DNA of 64,000 nucleotides. Origin: Panorpa germanica (lineage: Eukaryota > Arthropoda > Insecta > Mecoptera > Panorpidae). A program made the position numbers and the translations under genes. This document shows, one piece after another, positions 1 through 11,161 of the stretch; position 1 is the stretch's first letter, and each line of letters starts with the position of its first letter. A model generated the notes under the pieces. It had not been told where the DNA came from, did not search any database, and worked only from the letters and a program-made list of their open reading frames with translations. The DNA lies in assembly GCA_963678705.1 (NCBI GenBank), contig OY783204.1:1860001-1924000 (forward strand), read 5' to 3'.

Positions 1-3000
1 TCCTTCTTAATTCTGGAGGGGCTGTCTGATTGCATCAAGTCGGAGACAGTATCAGAAGAAATAGGAGCAGCAGGTGACGCGAAAACCAGAGCCAAACTTA
101 TTCTCACAATAGATTCGTCGCTGTACGTACACATAAAAGATGTACAAACGACCCATGAGCTGTGGAAGAAATTGAAGAACCTATTCGATGACTCAGGATT
201 TACGAGAAGGATCAGTTTGCTGAGGAGTTTGATTTCCATTCGACTCGAGAATAGTGTTTCAATGACTTCGTACGTGACACAGATAATTGAAACAAGCCAG
301 AAATTGAGTGGTACGGGTTTCAACATTAATGATGAGTGGGTCGCATCGCTTTTGTTAGCGGGATTAACAGAAAAATATTCCCCTATGATAATGGCGATCG
401 AGCATTATACCATTGACCATACCATACCATTGACAGCAGACGCCATTAAAACAAAGTTGTTGGACATGGAAGAAAGTGAAAACGGTGGCGATAGCAGCGC
501 TTTCAATTCCAGTGGTGTGTTTGCGAGTTATAAGAAGAACCGGAATGTTGGTGGCACTTCAACCAGAGACAATGCCAGAGACAATGCCCATATGTCAAAG
601 TCAAAACCAAAGGTCATAACATGCTATAAATGTAAACAAACAGGGCATTACCGTAATCAGTGTACATTTTCGAACAAAAATTCATGGAATACAAATAATA
701 ATGAACGTACAAGTAGTAATGCGTTTAGCGCCGTGTTCTTGAATGGTGAATTTTGCAAAAGCGATTGGTATATTGACTCCGGGGCGAGTGTTCATCTTAC
801 CGCGAACAAAGAATGGTTGTCAAATGTGTCGCGGGATCTTAAGATTAAGGAAATTGTCGTGGCAAACAAAAATAAAATACCTGTATTATGTACTGGAGAT
901 GTGCAGATTACGACAAAGACGCACGCCAGTGAATACGATATTACAGTGGAAGGTGTATTGTGCGTACCAAAGTTGACTACAAATCTGTTGTCTGTTAGTC
1001 AACTTATATCCAAAGGAAACAAAGTTTTATTTAACAACAATGGTTGTCAGATTTTCAATAAGGCAGGAGTACTTGTGGCTACAGCATGTCTGTTGAATGG
1101 TGTATATAAACTGAATATGTCTGAATATTGTTCAGCAACTGCAATGACTGTGTCCAGTGAAGTTTGGCATCGACGTTTAGGTCATGTCAACAGCCAGTAT
1201 TTGAACAAGATGCAAGATGCTGTAGAGGGATTGACAATTGATAGTAAGATTGATATGTCCAAGTCATCATGTGTCGCATGCTGTGAGGGCAAGCAAAGCC
1301 GGTTGCCTTTTCCCAAAGAAGGTAGCAGAAGTACTGAGTTGTTACATATTGTGCATACCGATCTCTGTGGACCAATGGAAAATCGGTCAATAGGTGGTTC
1401 AAGATACTTCATGCCGTTCATCGATGATTTTAGTCGTATGACATATATTTATTTCCTAAAAACAAAGGATGAGGCGTTGAAATGCTTTCAACAATACAAA
1501 GCAGAGGTTGAGAATCAACTCAATCGCAGGATTAAGATTTTGAGAAGTGACAATGGGACAGAATTCTGCAACAGCAAGTTTGATGATTTTTTGATGTCGC
1601 ATGGGATAGTACATCACAAAACAAACCCATACACGCCAGAGCAGAATGGACTCTCGGAGCGATATAACCGGACTATTGTTGAGAAAGCCAAGTGTCTGTT
1701 GTTCGATGCAGGTCTCGAGAAAAGGTTTTGGGCAGAGGCTGCACACACTGCAGTGTACTTACAGAAATCCTTAAATTATAAAACTCCTTTCGAGATATGG
1801 ACAGATAGAAAGCCTGATGTAAGTCACCTACGTATTTTTGGTAGCATAATTATGGTACATGTGCCAAAACAAAAGAGACTAAAATGGGACAGAAAAGCTG
1901 AAAAGTGTATCCTTGTCGGCTATTCTAATGATGTCAAAGGGTACAGGATTTACAACCCGAAGTCTAATGTCATCACTACCAGTAGGGATGTTATAGTATT
2001 GGAGAAGATAGAGACAGAGAATAATCTTCTCGAGGTACAGGAACATTGTTCAGATGATGTGAATACAGTTCCAGTAGGGGAAGAAGATTTGACACTTCAC
2101 GAAGATTCACATGAACAATCAGATAGCTTGAACATGAATGACAGCGGTGAAATGTATGTACCTTGTGAAGATGAAACATTAGATAGCTCAGAGTCTGGTG
2201 CAACAGACAGTGAAGACTCCATAACACTCAACAATGTCAACACAATAAATGGTCCTCGGCGTAGAAAGCAGCCAGACAGATTTGGATTTGCAAGTGCTTG
2301 CATAGAAGATGACCAGATGTTCACGGGTGAGATATTGTTGCAAGAAGCCTTGGAAGGATCTGAGAAAGCACAGTGGTTAGCGGCAGTGCAGGAAGAGCTA
2401 CAGTCGTTCGAGAAAAATAGTGCGTGGGAACTCGTAGATGTTCCAAAAGATGGTACTATAGTGCAGTGCAAGTGGGTGTTGCGAAAAAAGTACGATAGTG
2501 AAAACAATGTGCGTTACCGTGCTCGTCTGGTCGCAAAGGGCTTCACCCAAAAACATGGTGTGGACTATGCTGAAACATTTTCGCCTGTAGTGAGACATAC
2601 AACTCTTAGACTATTATTTGCATTGTCTGTAAAGTTAGGTTTAGATGTCACTCATTTAGATGTTAAGACTGCGTTCTTAAATGGTGATTTAGAGGAAACC
2701 ATTTACATGAAAATGCCAGATTGTTATAATAGTAGTAGTTCAGTTAGTAAAGTATTAAAACTTAAAAAGGCCATTTATGGACTTAAGCAGGCCTCTAGGG
2801 CCTGGAATAAAAAGGTAGATGATTGTTTGATCAGTAATGGTTATGAAAGATCAAAAATAGAGCCATGTATGTATATAAAGGATAATAACAAATGTAAGAC
2901 CATTGTAACAGTCTATGTCGATGATTTCTTTATATTTTCCAACGATAAAACTGAAACTAAGAGCTTGAAACAGATTTTATCTAATAAGTTTAGCATTAAA

Positions 3001-3864
3001 GACTTAGGTGATGTTAAACTATGTCTTGGAATGAATGTAACCTTTAACAAAGATAAAGGATATGTAACTTTGAGCCAGCAAACTTATATTGATCAATTAT
3101 TGAGCAAATTTAATTTAAGTGATTGTAAGGTTGTTGATACACCTATGGAGGTCAAATTAAATGTAAGTAAAGGTGAAGTAGGTGTAAATAAATGTGTGCC
3201 CTATCAACAACTAATTGGTAGTTTGATGTACCTGTCAGTCTTAACTAGGCCAGATATTAGTTATTCTATAAGTTTTTTGAGTCAATTCAATAATTGCCAC
3301 ACTAAACAGCATTGGGAATATGCAAAGAGATTATTGAGATATCTTAAAAGAACTAAATCTTATGGAATAAAATATTGTTAAGATGGTAAATCAGAAATAA
3401 GAGGCTATGTTGATGCTGATTGGGATTCTAACTCTGAAGATAGAAGATCATATACTGGGATGTGTTTTTTGTTGTCTCATGGTGTAATATCATGGGAATG
3501 TAGGAAACAGAAATGTGTAGCCCTCTCCAGTACTGAATCAGAGTATATTGGTCTATCTGAGGCATGTAAAGAAGCATTATATCTTAAGGAATTACAGTAT
3601 GAAATAACCAATAAGATGTACACAATAAGCATATTCAATGATAACCAAGGCGCACAGAAGTTGTGTGCAAACCCAGTTTTTCATAAACGAACAAAGCATA
3701 TTGATATCAAATATCATTTTTGTCGTGATTTAGTAAAAGATAAAATTGTTAAAGTACTATATGTGCCAACAGCTGATATGCCAGCTGACATTTTAACGAA
3801 AAGTTTATGTTCAGCAAAGCATTATAAATTTATGTTACTTCTTGGGATAGTTTGTTTAGATTAA
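1..3864 (+). pseudogene. Ty1/copia Gag-Pol polyprotein, one in-frame stop, 5' end outside window
   Basis: The frame is open from base 1, so the true start lies upstream. Domains in order (codon 1 = base 1): Gag; a CX2CX4HX4C zinc knuckle CYKCKQTGHYRNQC near residue 208; aspartic protease DSGAS near 259; GAG-pre-integrase HHCC region; integrase core with HTDLCGP (about 454), SDNGTEF (about 517) and LSERYNR (about 553); reverse transcriptase with YVDDFFIFS near 972; RNase H with ALSSTESEY. This protease-IN-RT-RNaseH order defines copia. A TAA at 3379-3381 interrupts the same frame just before RNase H; the rest (3382-3864, internal ATG at 3460) continues in frame. Otherwise the frame is intact over 1,280 codons, so the copy is young or the stop is recent. 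The family copies RNA into DNA and integrates it. Confidence 0.93.
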
Positions 3865-3897
3865 ATTTGCATTTATCTGTAATAGTGGATATTGCGA

Positions 3898-4200
3898 TAA
3901 GTAGGGGTGTTATTTTATGTCTATTTTATATCGACAATATCAGTCAATTATACCAGTAGTGCCATCTACCTTTAACTATGTAATACTGTATTCTTTATAT
4001 GAGTAGTAAATGTGAGATTTGGAAAAAAGTTTAGTTCGTATCTGTGACTCAAGCGTTTGATTAATTAATATTTTGAACGCAAATTTTCTACTATAAAGAT
4101 GGGAAAAGTTTATATCAAATTGATAATCTAATACCGGAATAGTAGAAATAAAATATTTAATAACGTTAAGTTTCATCTGCATTGGAACTAAGTAAAAATA
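3898..4200 (+). repeat. Polypurine tract and start of copia 3' LTR
   Basis: Thirty-four bases after the stop, a purine run AAGTAGGGG (3899-3907) is followed by TGTTATTTTATG, the usual polypurine-tract/LTR junction of copia elements. The LTR therefore probably starts at 3908. An AATAAA lies near 4146. The 3' LTR end is not visible because the upstream LTR is outside the window, so the right boundary is a guess. Confidence 0.6.
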
Positions 4201-4320
4201 TATTAGTTGTGAAACTGTTGTTAAATTGTGCTCGGAGAATTTAAGCCTGAACGACTCTAGGGCTCAGAATCTCCAGTACGGGTAGTCAAATGCCTCGAAA
4301 TAAAATGGCAGTTTCAATGA

Positions 4321-5307
4321 AACCACAAACTGCTCCAAGATATAACAAATGGACAATATGAGATAAAAACTGTAGCGTTTGAAACAGTAAAAGTACAGGT
4401 TCATGATGCGGAATCCTTCGGTAAACTGATAAAGGAACTAGATAGCAGGAATACTGAATATCACACATTCAGGCCTAAAAGCCAGAAAACTTTTAGATTT
4501 GTTATTAGAGGTCTATATCATGGAACAGACATAAACTCCATTAAAGAGGCTCTATTGGAATTAGGTCACGAAGCCGTAAACATACACAACATAAAAAACA
4601 GAACCACAAAAAATCCTCTTCCAATGTTTTACATAGACATTAAGCCTAAAGAAAACAATAAGGAAGTGTACTCCATAATAAATCTAAACAATAACATCGT
4701 GCAATGTGAACCGCCTCATGCAAAAAGAATTATTCCGCATTGCACCAGATGCCAATCCTTCGGTCACACAAAGACTTATTGCCGTAGGTCTTTCAGATGC
4801 ATCAAATGCGCAGGTTATCACGAAGCTAAAGACTGTAGTCGCAAAACTCGCGATAACCAGGTAAAATGTGTTAATTGCAACAACGCTCATCCAGCCAACT
4901 ATAGAGGTTGCATAGTCCACCAGCAACTCCAACATCGACTATACCCAGCATTACGAGAGAAGAAAAACCCACAACAGCTGCAATTTATATCTGACCACCA
5001 AATTCGTCCGGGCATGACATTCGCGCAAGCTGTCAACAACAAAAATAGTGTACAAGAAACACAACATAATCCAATTATTTCAACATATAATCAACCTATT
5101 AACAACATGGCAAAACTTGAAGAAATGCTCAGCAAGCTAATGGAACAAATGGGAGTTATGCTCAATTTACTAACTACTGTACTAACTAGTAAACTGGCAT
5201 TATGGCTGTACACAAAAAAGATAAATACAAAATTGCAATGTGGAATGCAAATGGTCTTCACCAGCACTCGCAGGAAATCAAAGCTTTTATACTCAACCAG
5301 GATTTAG
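4321..5307 (+). pseudogene. Jockey-type LINE ORF1 (Gag-like, zinc knuckles), N-terminus broken
   Basis: The frame is open from 4321 after a TGA at 4318-4320. ATGs at 4290 and 4305 belong to another frame, so the N-terminus carries a frameshift. The product has a Pre-C2HC-type region (FVIRGLYHGTDINSIKEAL) followed by cysteine knuckles CTRCQSFGHTKTYC, CIKCAGYHEAKDC and CVNCNNAHPANYRGC. This layout is that of ORF1 proteins of Jockey-like non-LTR retrotransposons, which bind their own RNA. The 3' end overlaps ORF2 by about 100 bases in another frame, as usual in this group. Confidence 0.85.
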
Positions 5308-6242
5308 ACATCATGATGGTAGCAGAGACTCACTTCACAGAACGGAACTATATAAACGTTCCTAACTATAAAGTTTACAATACGAATCACCCGGATGGAA
5401 AGGCACGTGGAGGAACTGCCATAATAATAAGAGATAACATTAAACATCATGAACGAGATAAGTACACTAAGGATCATCTACAAGCAACGAGTGTCTCAAT
5501 AGAAGACGTACACGGACCAATAATTATATCTGCTATATATTGTCCACCGAAGCACAACAACAAACAGCTGCATTTTGAGGAGTTCTTTAAAACATTGGGA
5601 AATAAATTTATAGCAGGAGGTGACTATAACGCCAAACATCCAACATGGGGTTCCAGACTAACTACGTCTAAGGGCAGAGAATTGGTAAAAACCATGACAG
5701 CAAATAAGCTGCAACATATGTCAACATATCAGCCAACCTATTGGCCTTCTGACAAGGAAAAAGTTCCTGAAGTGATTGACTTTTTTATTATGAAAGGTAT
5801 TGATACCAAGAAATGTAAGGCAGAATCTTGTTTGGAATTATCGTCTGACCATTCACCCGTAATACTCACTGTTTATAAGAAGATACTCAATAAAGAAACT
5901 GAGCCATATTTACATAATAAAAGAACGGACTGGGATCTATTCAGACATAAGTTAGAAGACCTAACCTCACTAAAAATATCAATAAGATCTGAAATAGACA
6001 TAGAAGTAGCTGTGGAAATCATAACAAAAAACATACAAGAAGCAGCATGGTTTGCTACCCCCAAACATAAAATATTTCCAAGGAAAAATGATATGCCACT
6101 CATTATTATAGAAAAAATAATGCAAAAAAGACATCTGCGGAAACTATGGCAACAAAGGAGAGATTCGGTGTACAAACGAAAACTGAACAGAGCAACAAAA
6201 GAGTTGAAATTGAATAAAAATTTGCACAATACACGTGATTGA
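5202..6242 (+). pseudogene. Jockey-type LINE ORF2, apurinic-like endonuclease only (truncated)
   Basis: The ORF starts MAVHKKDKYKIAMWNANG and shows the endonuclease/exonuclease/phosphatase fold: WNANGL, the catalytic VAETH, AGGDYNAKHPTWGS, and the terminal SSDHSPV. The family enzyme nicks target DNA to prime reverse transcription. At about residue 345 the frame ends and no RT domain follows in any frame. Helitron sequence begins within a few bases, so the LINE was cut internally rather than 5' truncated. It cannot mobilise itself. Confidence 0.88.
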
Positions 6243-6619
6243 TTTGATGGTTTCCAATTGAAATGTTAGGATACGAATAACTTATTTTTTTAACTTTTTT
6301 TTCACAATTTAACAGTGAACACAATACCGGTTTGTCACATGGAATTAACTGAGCAGAGAACATTGAGTAGCTGTCAAACAATGTATCACGCACCGGCGCC
6401 ATCTACTTAAAATATTGGTTTGTATCTATGCTATGTATCAGAGATGGCGCTGTATGTAAAAAAAGATTTTCCCGCTTTTCTGTTAAAATTTTTCCGGAAT
6501 TCCTGAATTTTCTTTGCTATAAACGTCACGGAGCCCGTCACAAAACCGTGGAAATCGGTTCGTGCGTTCTGGAGTTATAACGTCAGGAAGGAAAACCCGA
6601 CTTATTTTTATATAGTAGA
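6242..6619 (-). mobile_element. Helitron 5'-end fragment, minus strand
   Basis: Read on the minus strand from 6619, the sequence begins TCTACTATATAAAAATAAG, followed by text like CCTTCCTGACGTTATAACTCC and AGAACGCACGAACCGATTT. This matches the TC-plus-AT-rich 5' terminus and 'aacgnnngaaccgattt' text common in insect Helitrons. The leftmost part has no recognised content except 'atggcgcc'-type words also common in non-autonomous Helitrons. Its 3' end is missing. Confidence 0.55.
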
Positions 6620-6874
6620 TTATAAAGCGACAGAGTTTGTTTGTTTGAACGCGCTAATCTCCGAAACTACTGGTTCGAATTGAATAATTCTTTTTGTGTT
6701 GGATAGTCCAGTTATCGAGGAAGGCTATAGGCTATATAACATCACGCTACGACCAATAGGAGCAAAGATATAGTACTAAATGTGTAAAAAACGGGAGAAA
6801 TTATTTCATCTTTGAAGCCTTCCGTTGCGTGCGCCGTGAAAACGGTTCAAGATACACAAAAAATATGTATTAAA

Positions 6875-7362
6875 GAATAATAGCTCTTTTAATGATCTAA
6901 AAAACAGTCCGCGATAGTATATGTCTATCTTTTAAGATTAACTCACAAAAACCGTTTTTATGGTACCTAATTTGGTCGAAATAATTTGTTAAGTTGTATC
7001 AACATAATAATATTAATCTTTATTCAAATAAATATGTTGTTGGTTAAGAGTACTTCATTGTGAATAAAATTGTCTTTGACATAACTTAATTTCAACAAAA
7101 AACTTTAAAGATTACAATGATAAATAACTTCGAAACAAAACCAACTCGCTCTCTGCGGTGGTCGGCGCGGCGGGAGAGAGGCGGTGCTTGCGGGCAAGCC
7201 GGGAGGGGGGTGTAGCTCAACGAGATACCAGGCTCACTCGCGCGGTCGGCTCCTTACTGAACGGTTGAATGCAGCGCTAATTTGTTTTTATGCGATATAA
7301 TTATCATCGTAATATTACTTTTTAAACACAGTTTCATTTTGTAGTTGTTTTCTATATAGTAG
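6875..7362 (+). repeat. Helitron leader repeat, copy 1
   Basis: It starts GAATAATAGCTCTTTTAATG and ends TTTTCTATATAGTAG, upstream of the Rep remnant. It is near-identical to 9030-9399, except that about 120 bases around 6970-7085 are present only here. It holds the GC-rich block GGCGGTGCTTGCGGGCAAGC. Confidence 0.9.
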
Positions 7363-7484
7363 TTAAAAATAAAAGTGATTAGGTTCCTAATTATTAATCT
7401 TCTTAATCTTACGTTTCTTTTTTTTTATTACGAGATACGCTTTAGTTAAGTTTTCATTTTCTACGTTTTTTCTTCATCACTATA

Positions 7485-9035
7485 ATGCCGAGAAAAAGAA
7501 CTCAGCTTTCTCGGCAGACTGCTGCTGCAAAGCGGCTGCGAGTTTTGCGCAGCAATGAAACTGAGGATGAAAATATGCACAGGTTGGCTACACAACGAGC
7601 AATTACTGAACAAAACCGTGCAAGGGAATCAAGCGTTGAACGTTCGCAGCGTTTAGCCTCACAGAATTCCCGAACTTTGGCTAACCGTGATCGGGAATCA
7701 AGCGCTGAACTCCCATCGATTAGCACAGCAAAATGCCCGATCAACTAGGAATAGAACTCGCAGACAACATAATTTATTAAATGCTGCTTTTGCTTATGAT
7801 TGTACCGTTGACTATTCTGAGCTAAATGATATTGATATTGGTAGAATGGATAAAATATGCAACTTATGCCAAGCAAAAAAATGGGCAGCTGAAACTCCTG
7901 GACTGTGTTGTAGTGGTGGCAAAGTAAATATACCTATAATTCCGGAACCAACATCCGTTTTAAAGGAACTGATATCAGGCTCACATCCATCATCTAAGCA
8001 TTTCTTAAATCACTCAAGACAATATAATACATTATTTCAGATGACTTCATTTGGTGCCAAAGAAATTCGTGAGGGAAACTTTATGCCCACTTTTAAAGTC
8101 CAAGGGCAAGTTTATCATTTAATCGGTGACTTACTTCCAGCTGTAGGGGCACAACCCGAATTCCTGCAAATATATTTTGTTTCCCATGCAGATCAGGTAT
8201 CCTTGCGCTCAAATTTAAACCCAAGCTTGCAAATCGATCTTATCGACGTTCTCCAAACATATCTTCATGATCATAATACGTAATTATGATCGTATTATTC
8301 AACCAATATTGTGTTGATATGGCGGCAAAAATGATCTCTGAGAGGCTAGACTTCATCAAAAGAAATCAAAAAAAATTGAGAGCAGAAGAGTACATTCATT
8401 TAAGAGATGCCGTCGTAAATGATGGACATATAAACGCTTCTAATATTAGCCAGCACGTTATATTGCCGTCGTCATTTACAGGATCCCCCAGATTCATGAA
8501 TGAAAAAAGTCAAGATGCCATGACATATGTCAGGAAATTTGGAAGACCTGACCTCTTCATTACATTTACATGTAACCCCGAATGGCCAGAAATAAAAAGT
8601 GAGTTATTGCCCAATCAACATTCTTATGATAGACATGATTTAATTTCTAGGGTATTTCATTTAAAACTCAAGAAAATGATAGACCTATTAACGATGAAAA
8701 ATATTTTTGGCCCATCGAAAGCCTTTGTTTACAGTGTAGAATGGCAAAAAAGAGGTTTACCTCACGCCCACATTTTATTGTGGCTGGCTAACAAAGTTCA
8801 ACCAGATTCTATAGATGCAATAATATCGGCTGAAATACCTGACATACAACAAGATCCGATTCTTCATAATATTGTCATAAAAAATATGATACATGGTCCT
8901 TGCGGATTTCATAATCCTACATCACCATGTATGAAAGAAAACGTTTGTTCTAAAAAGTTCCCTAGGCATTTTATTTCGGAAACACAAACGGGGGATGACG
9001 GTTATCCAACCTACAGACGCAGGTCTCCAGAATAA
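7485..9035 (+). pseudogene. Helitron Rep protein remnant with HUH motif, lacking Y2 and helicase
   Basis: Three frames together cover the N-terminal half of a Helitron Rep-helicase: 7485-7748 (basic, arginine-rich), 7687-8283 with CNLCQAKKW...CCSGGK (zinc-like), and 8286-9035 (helitron_like_N). The last contains FTCNPEWPEI and the HUH nuclease motif GLPHAHILLWL. At least one frameshift (about 7690-7740) and stops near 8281 break it. The expected Y2 active-site region and the SF1 helicase should follow GYPTYRRRSPE, but sequence switches there to the repeated leader. Full Rep-helicases exceed 1,300 residues; about a third is left. Confidence 0.88.
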
Positions 9036-9399
9036 TAGCTCTTTTAATGATCTAAAAAACAGTCCGCGATAGTATATGTCTATCTTTTAAGATTAACTCA
9101 CAAAAACCGTTTTTATGGTATTTCAACAAAAAACTTTAAAGATTACAATGATAAATAACTCCGAAACAAAACCAACTCGCTCTCTGCGCTGGCCGGCGCG
9201 GCGGGAGAGAGGCGGTGCTTGCGGGCAAGCCGGGAGGGTGGTGTAGCTCAACGAGATACCATGCCGCGCGGCTCACTCGCGCGGTCGGCTCCCTACTGAA
9301 CGGTTGAATGCAGCGCTAATTTGTTTATGCGATATAATTATCATCGTAATATTACTTTTTAAACACAGTTTCATTTTGTAGTTGTTTTCTATATAGTAG
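9030..9399 (+). repeat. Helitron leader repeat, copy 2
   Basis: This is a direct copy of 6875-7362 placed immediately after the HUH-domain remnant. The junction falls on shared GAATAATAGCT-like text, suggesting microhomology-mediated joining or template switching. It lacks the internal block of about 120 bases found in copy 1. Confidence 0.9.
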
Positions 9400-9468
9400 G
9401 TACTTTATTTGTTTTAGGATAGTATTTAGTTACACAATAATAACACTTTTTTGTTTTCATGTAGATTA

Positions 9469-9822
9469 TCTTAATATATATAAATTACGTGTCACTGTGT
9501 TGTCCGCTATGGACTCCTAAACTACTTAACCGATTTTAATGAAATTTGTACACCGTGTGCAGTTTGACCCAACTTGAAAGATAGGATAGCTTACATCTCA
9601 ATTTATTTATCTTATTGCTAATTATTTGTCTATTAATTATCTGTATATGACATATGACATCGGGCGACGATGATGGCGACATCTGTTGACTAGATTGAGT
9701 AAATATTCTGTTGAGTAAATCGAAATCTGTTGACTAGATTGAGTAAATATTCAATAGATGGCGCTGTGTAATGTAATATGACAAAAACGTTAGGCACAGC
9801 AATGCGTGGCCGGGACAGCTAG
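9469..9822 (+). mobile_element. Short non-autonomous Helitron (354 bp)
   Basis: The 5' end TCTTAATATATATAAATTAC, followed by GTGTCACTGTG and CTAAACTACTTAACCGATTT, is typical of insect Helitrons. The 3' end GCAATGCGTGGCCGGGACAGCTAG has the short GC-rich subterminal segment and terminal CTAG. The element sits between A and T, as expected for Helitron insertion. An internal direct repeat, TGTTGACTAGATTGAGTAAA (9687- and 9727-), is present. It has no coding capacity. Confidence 0.8.
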
Positions 9823-9840
9823 TATATATATATAAAAGTA

Positions 9841-10159
9841 TTACACTCGTTGGGCGAAAGGGAATCCGGTTCCTATTCCGGAACCCGGCAGCGGAACCGT
9901 TAAAAAATCGGGCCCTCGAAAGAGAGTTCGTCGGGGTAACCCAAAAAGACCTGGAGACGCCGCCGGGAGATCCAAAAAGAGTTTTCTTTTCTGTATGAGC
10001 ATTCGAGTTCCCTGGAATCCTTTAGCAGGGAGATAGGGTTTGGAATGCGAAGAGCACCGCAGTTGCGGCGGTGTCTGGATCTTCCCCTCGGACCTTGAAA
10101 ATCCAGGAGAGGGCCACGTGGAGGTGTCGCACCGGTTCGTACCCATATCCGCAGCAGGT
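9841..10159 (+). rRNA. 28S rRNA gene fragment (about 310 bp)
   Basis: The sequence matches the conserved arthropod large-subunit rRNA text: GGCGAAAGGGAATCCGGTTC, GAGTTCGTCGGGGTAACCC, GGAGATAGGGTTTGGAATGC, CTTGAAAATCCAGGAGAGGG, and finally GTACCCATATCCGCAGCAGG. In intact 28S genes the text continues with TCTCCAAGGTG; here it switches after GCAGCAGGT to the leader of an R2-clade element. The left edge lies just after a Helitron. This is a displaced fragment, not a functional rRNA gene; a few bases differ from the usual consensus. Confidence 0.93.
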
Positions 10160-10201
10160 TTGTCCTGGGTAGTGTACCGCTCCCGCCGTTTACGTGGATT
10201 A

Positions 10202-10228
10202 AATAGGATATGCTTGTCATATCCTATT
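10202..10228 (+). other. 11-bp perfect hairpin in R-element leader
   Basis: AATAGGATATG, loop CTTGT, CATATCCTATT. It lies about 42 bases after the end of 28S identity and may be the P4-like arm of a 5' ribozyme; that role is a guess. Confidence 0.6.
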
Positions 10229-10495
10229 ATCGCCTCTAGATGGTAGGAGAGCGAGAATGGTACCGACGTTAAACTGCCCCGTCCTGAGCAAAGGTGGCTG
10301 TGTGCCTTAGCACTCTGAAGGCTTTCGAATGGATCTAACGATCGTTCATTGCTCTTACTTTCTTTCGTACTGATCTAACGATCACTCGATAGAGAAAGGG
10401 GTGTGGTCCAGACATGAAAAAACTGCTCAAATTCAAAGTCCAGCAGTGAGTTAAACTTGTTGGTTAGTTTAGTCTCCCCGACTTTAAACTGCACG

Positions 10496-10519
10496 AAATG
10501 TAGGGTTCGCCCTACATTT
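10496..10519 (+). other. 10-bp hairpin with UUCG tetraloop
   Basis: AAATGTAGGG, TTCG, CCCTACATTT: a perfect stem capped by the very stable UUCG loop, a mark of selected RNA structure rather than chance. Confidence 0.75.
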
Positions 10520-10852
10520 ATTGAGCTATTACTTCATAAGTCAACCCGTGGGTGCTTCGGTCGAAGCGGGGAACTGGCTAACGAGATTGAAAACCTTGTA
10601 CATTAAATGGATGAGATGATTAGATCGAGATTGTCAGCACTTATGGAGACAACGACGAACTATTTAAGTTTGGAGTGGTGCGAAGTATACGGCGAGTATA
10701 TGGTAGTGTATGGCTAATAGTGACGAGCTATCTTAATTATGATAACGCTAAGATAGGAAGTTGATTGGATTCGCAAGTACGACAATCCTCGATCTCATGT
10801 GACGACTTAACGAGATTTCCCTGCACTACATGTTACGACATGCTTTACAGAA

Positions 10853-10893
10853 GGCTAGGGCGGATGGGGTTGACGACCCATCCGTACCTAGCC
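10853..10893 (+). other. 15-bp bulged hairpin in R-element leader
   Basis: GGCTAGG, bulge G, CGGATGGG, loop GTTGACGA, CCCATCCG, TA, CCTAGCC. The paired arms are exact complements on both sides of the bulge. Confidence 0.7.
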
Positions 10894-10952
10894 GAAGTCA
10901 CGTTAAGGACTCATAATTATTAGAATGGTTCAGTCCAATGGTGAAACTCCGG

Positions 10953-11161
10953 CGGACATTGATATGAGAGATAGGGTCCTCATGCCTTTCAAAATTTTGT
11001 TGCCCTAAATGTTGTTAACACTGGCTGACTCGAAAGAGGGAAGCGGTTGTGTTAATAATACGTCCGTTTGGACATAGATATGAGGATAGAGTCTTATACC
11101 TATTAAATTTGTTGCTCTAGCTCTGAACACTGGCTGACTCGAAAGAGGGAAGCGGTTGTGT
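10953..11161 (+). repeat. Tandem pair of about 109 bp in R-element leader
   Basis: Two successive units share GGACAT-GATATGAG near the start and end in an identical stretch AACACTGGCTGACTCGAAAG...GCGGTTGTGT (11017-11052 and 11126-11161). The first parts differ by substitutions, so the duplication is not recent, while the terminal 36 bases are perfectly kept. Confidence 0.85.

Larger units (their letters stand above)
6620..9468 (+). mobile_element. Autonomous-type Helitron, rearranged and 3' truncated
   Basis: The stretch opens with Helitron leader text (TTTGTTTGTTTGAACGCGCT, then ATCGAGGAAGGCTATAGGC) directly abutting the inverted Helitron end at 6619. A GC-rich leader (7140-7260) precedes the Rep coding remnant. 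After the coding part the leader is repeated (9030-9399). No helicase region is present. A separate short Helitron starts at 9469. Confidence 0.7.

Noticed and set aside
9841..10246. Open frames on both strands over the 28S fragment (about 65-105 codons)
   Set aside because: They lie across conserved rRNA text and have no protein-like features.
10160..10330. Complete HDV-like ribozyme at the 28S joint
   Set aside because: An 11-bp arm fits P4, but I could not find a matching 7-bp P1 and the usual catalytic joint by hand; kept only as a test.
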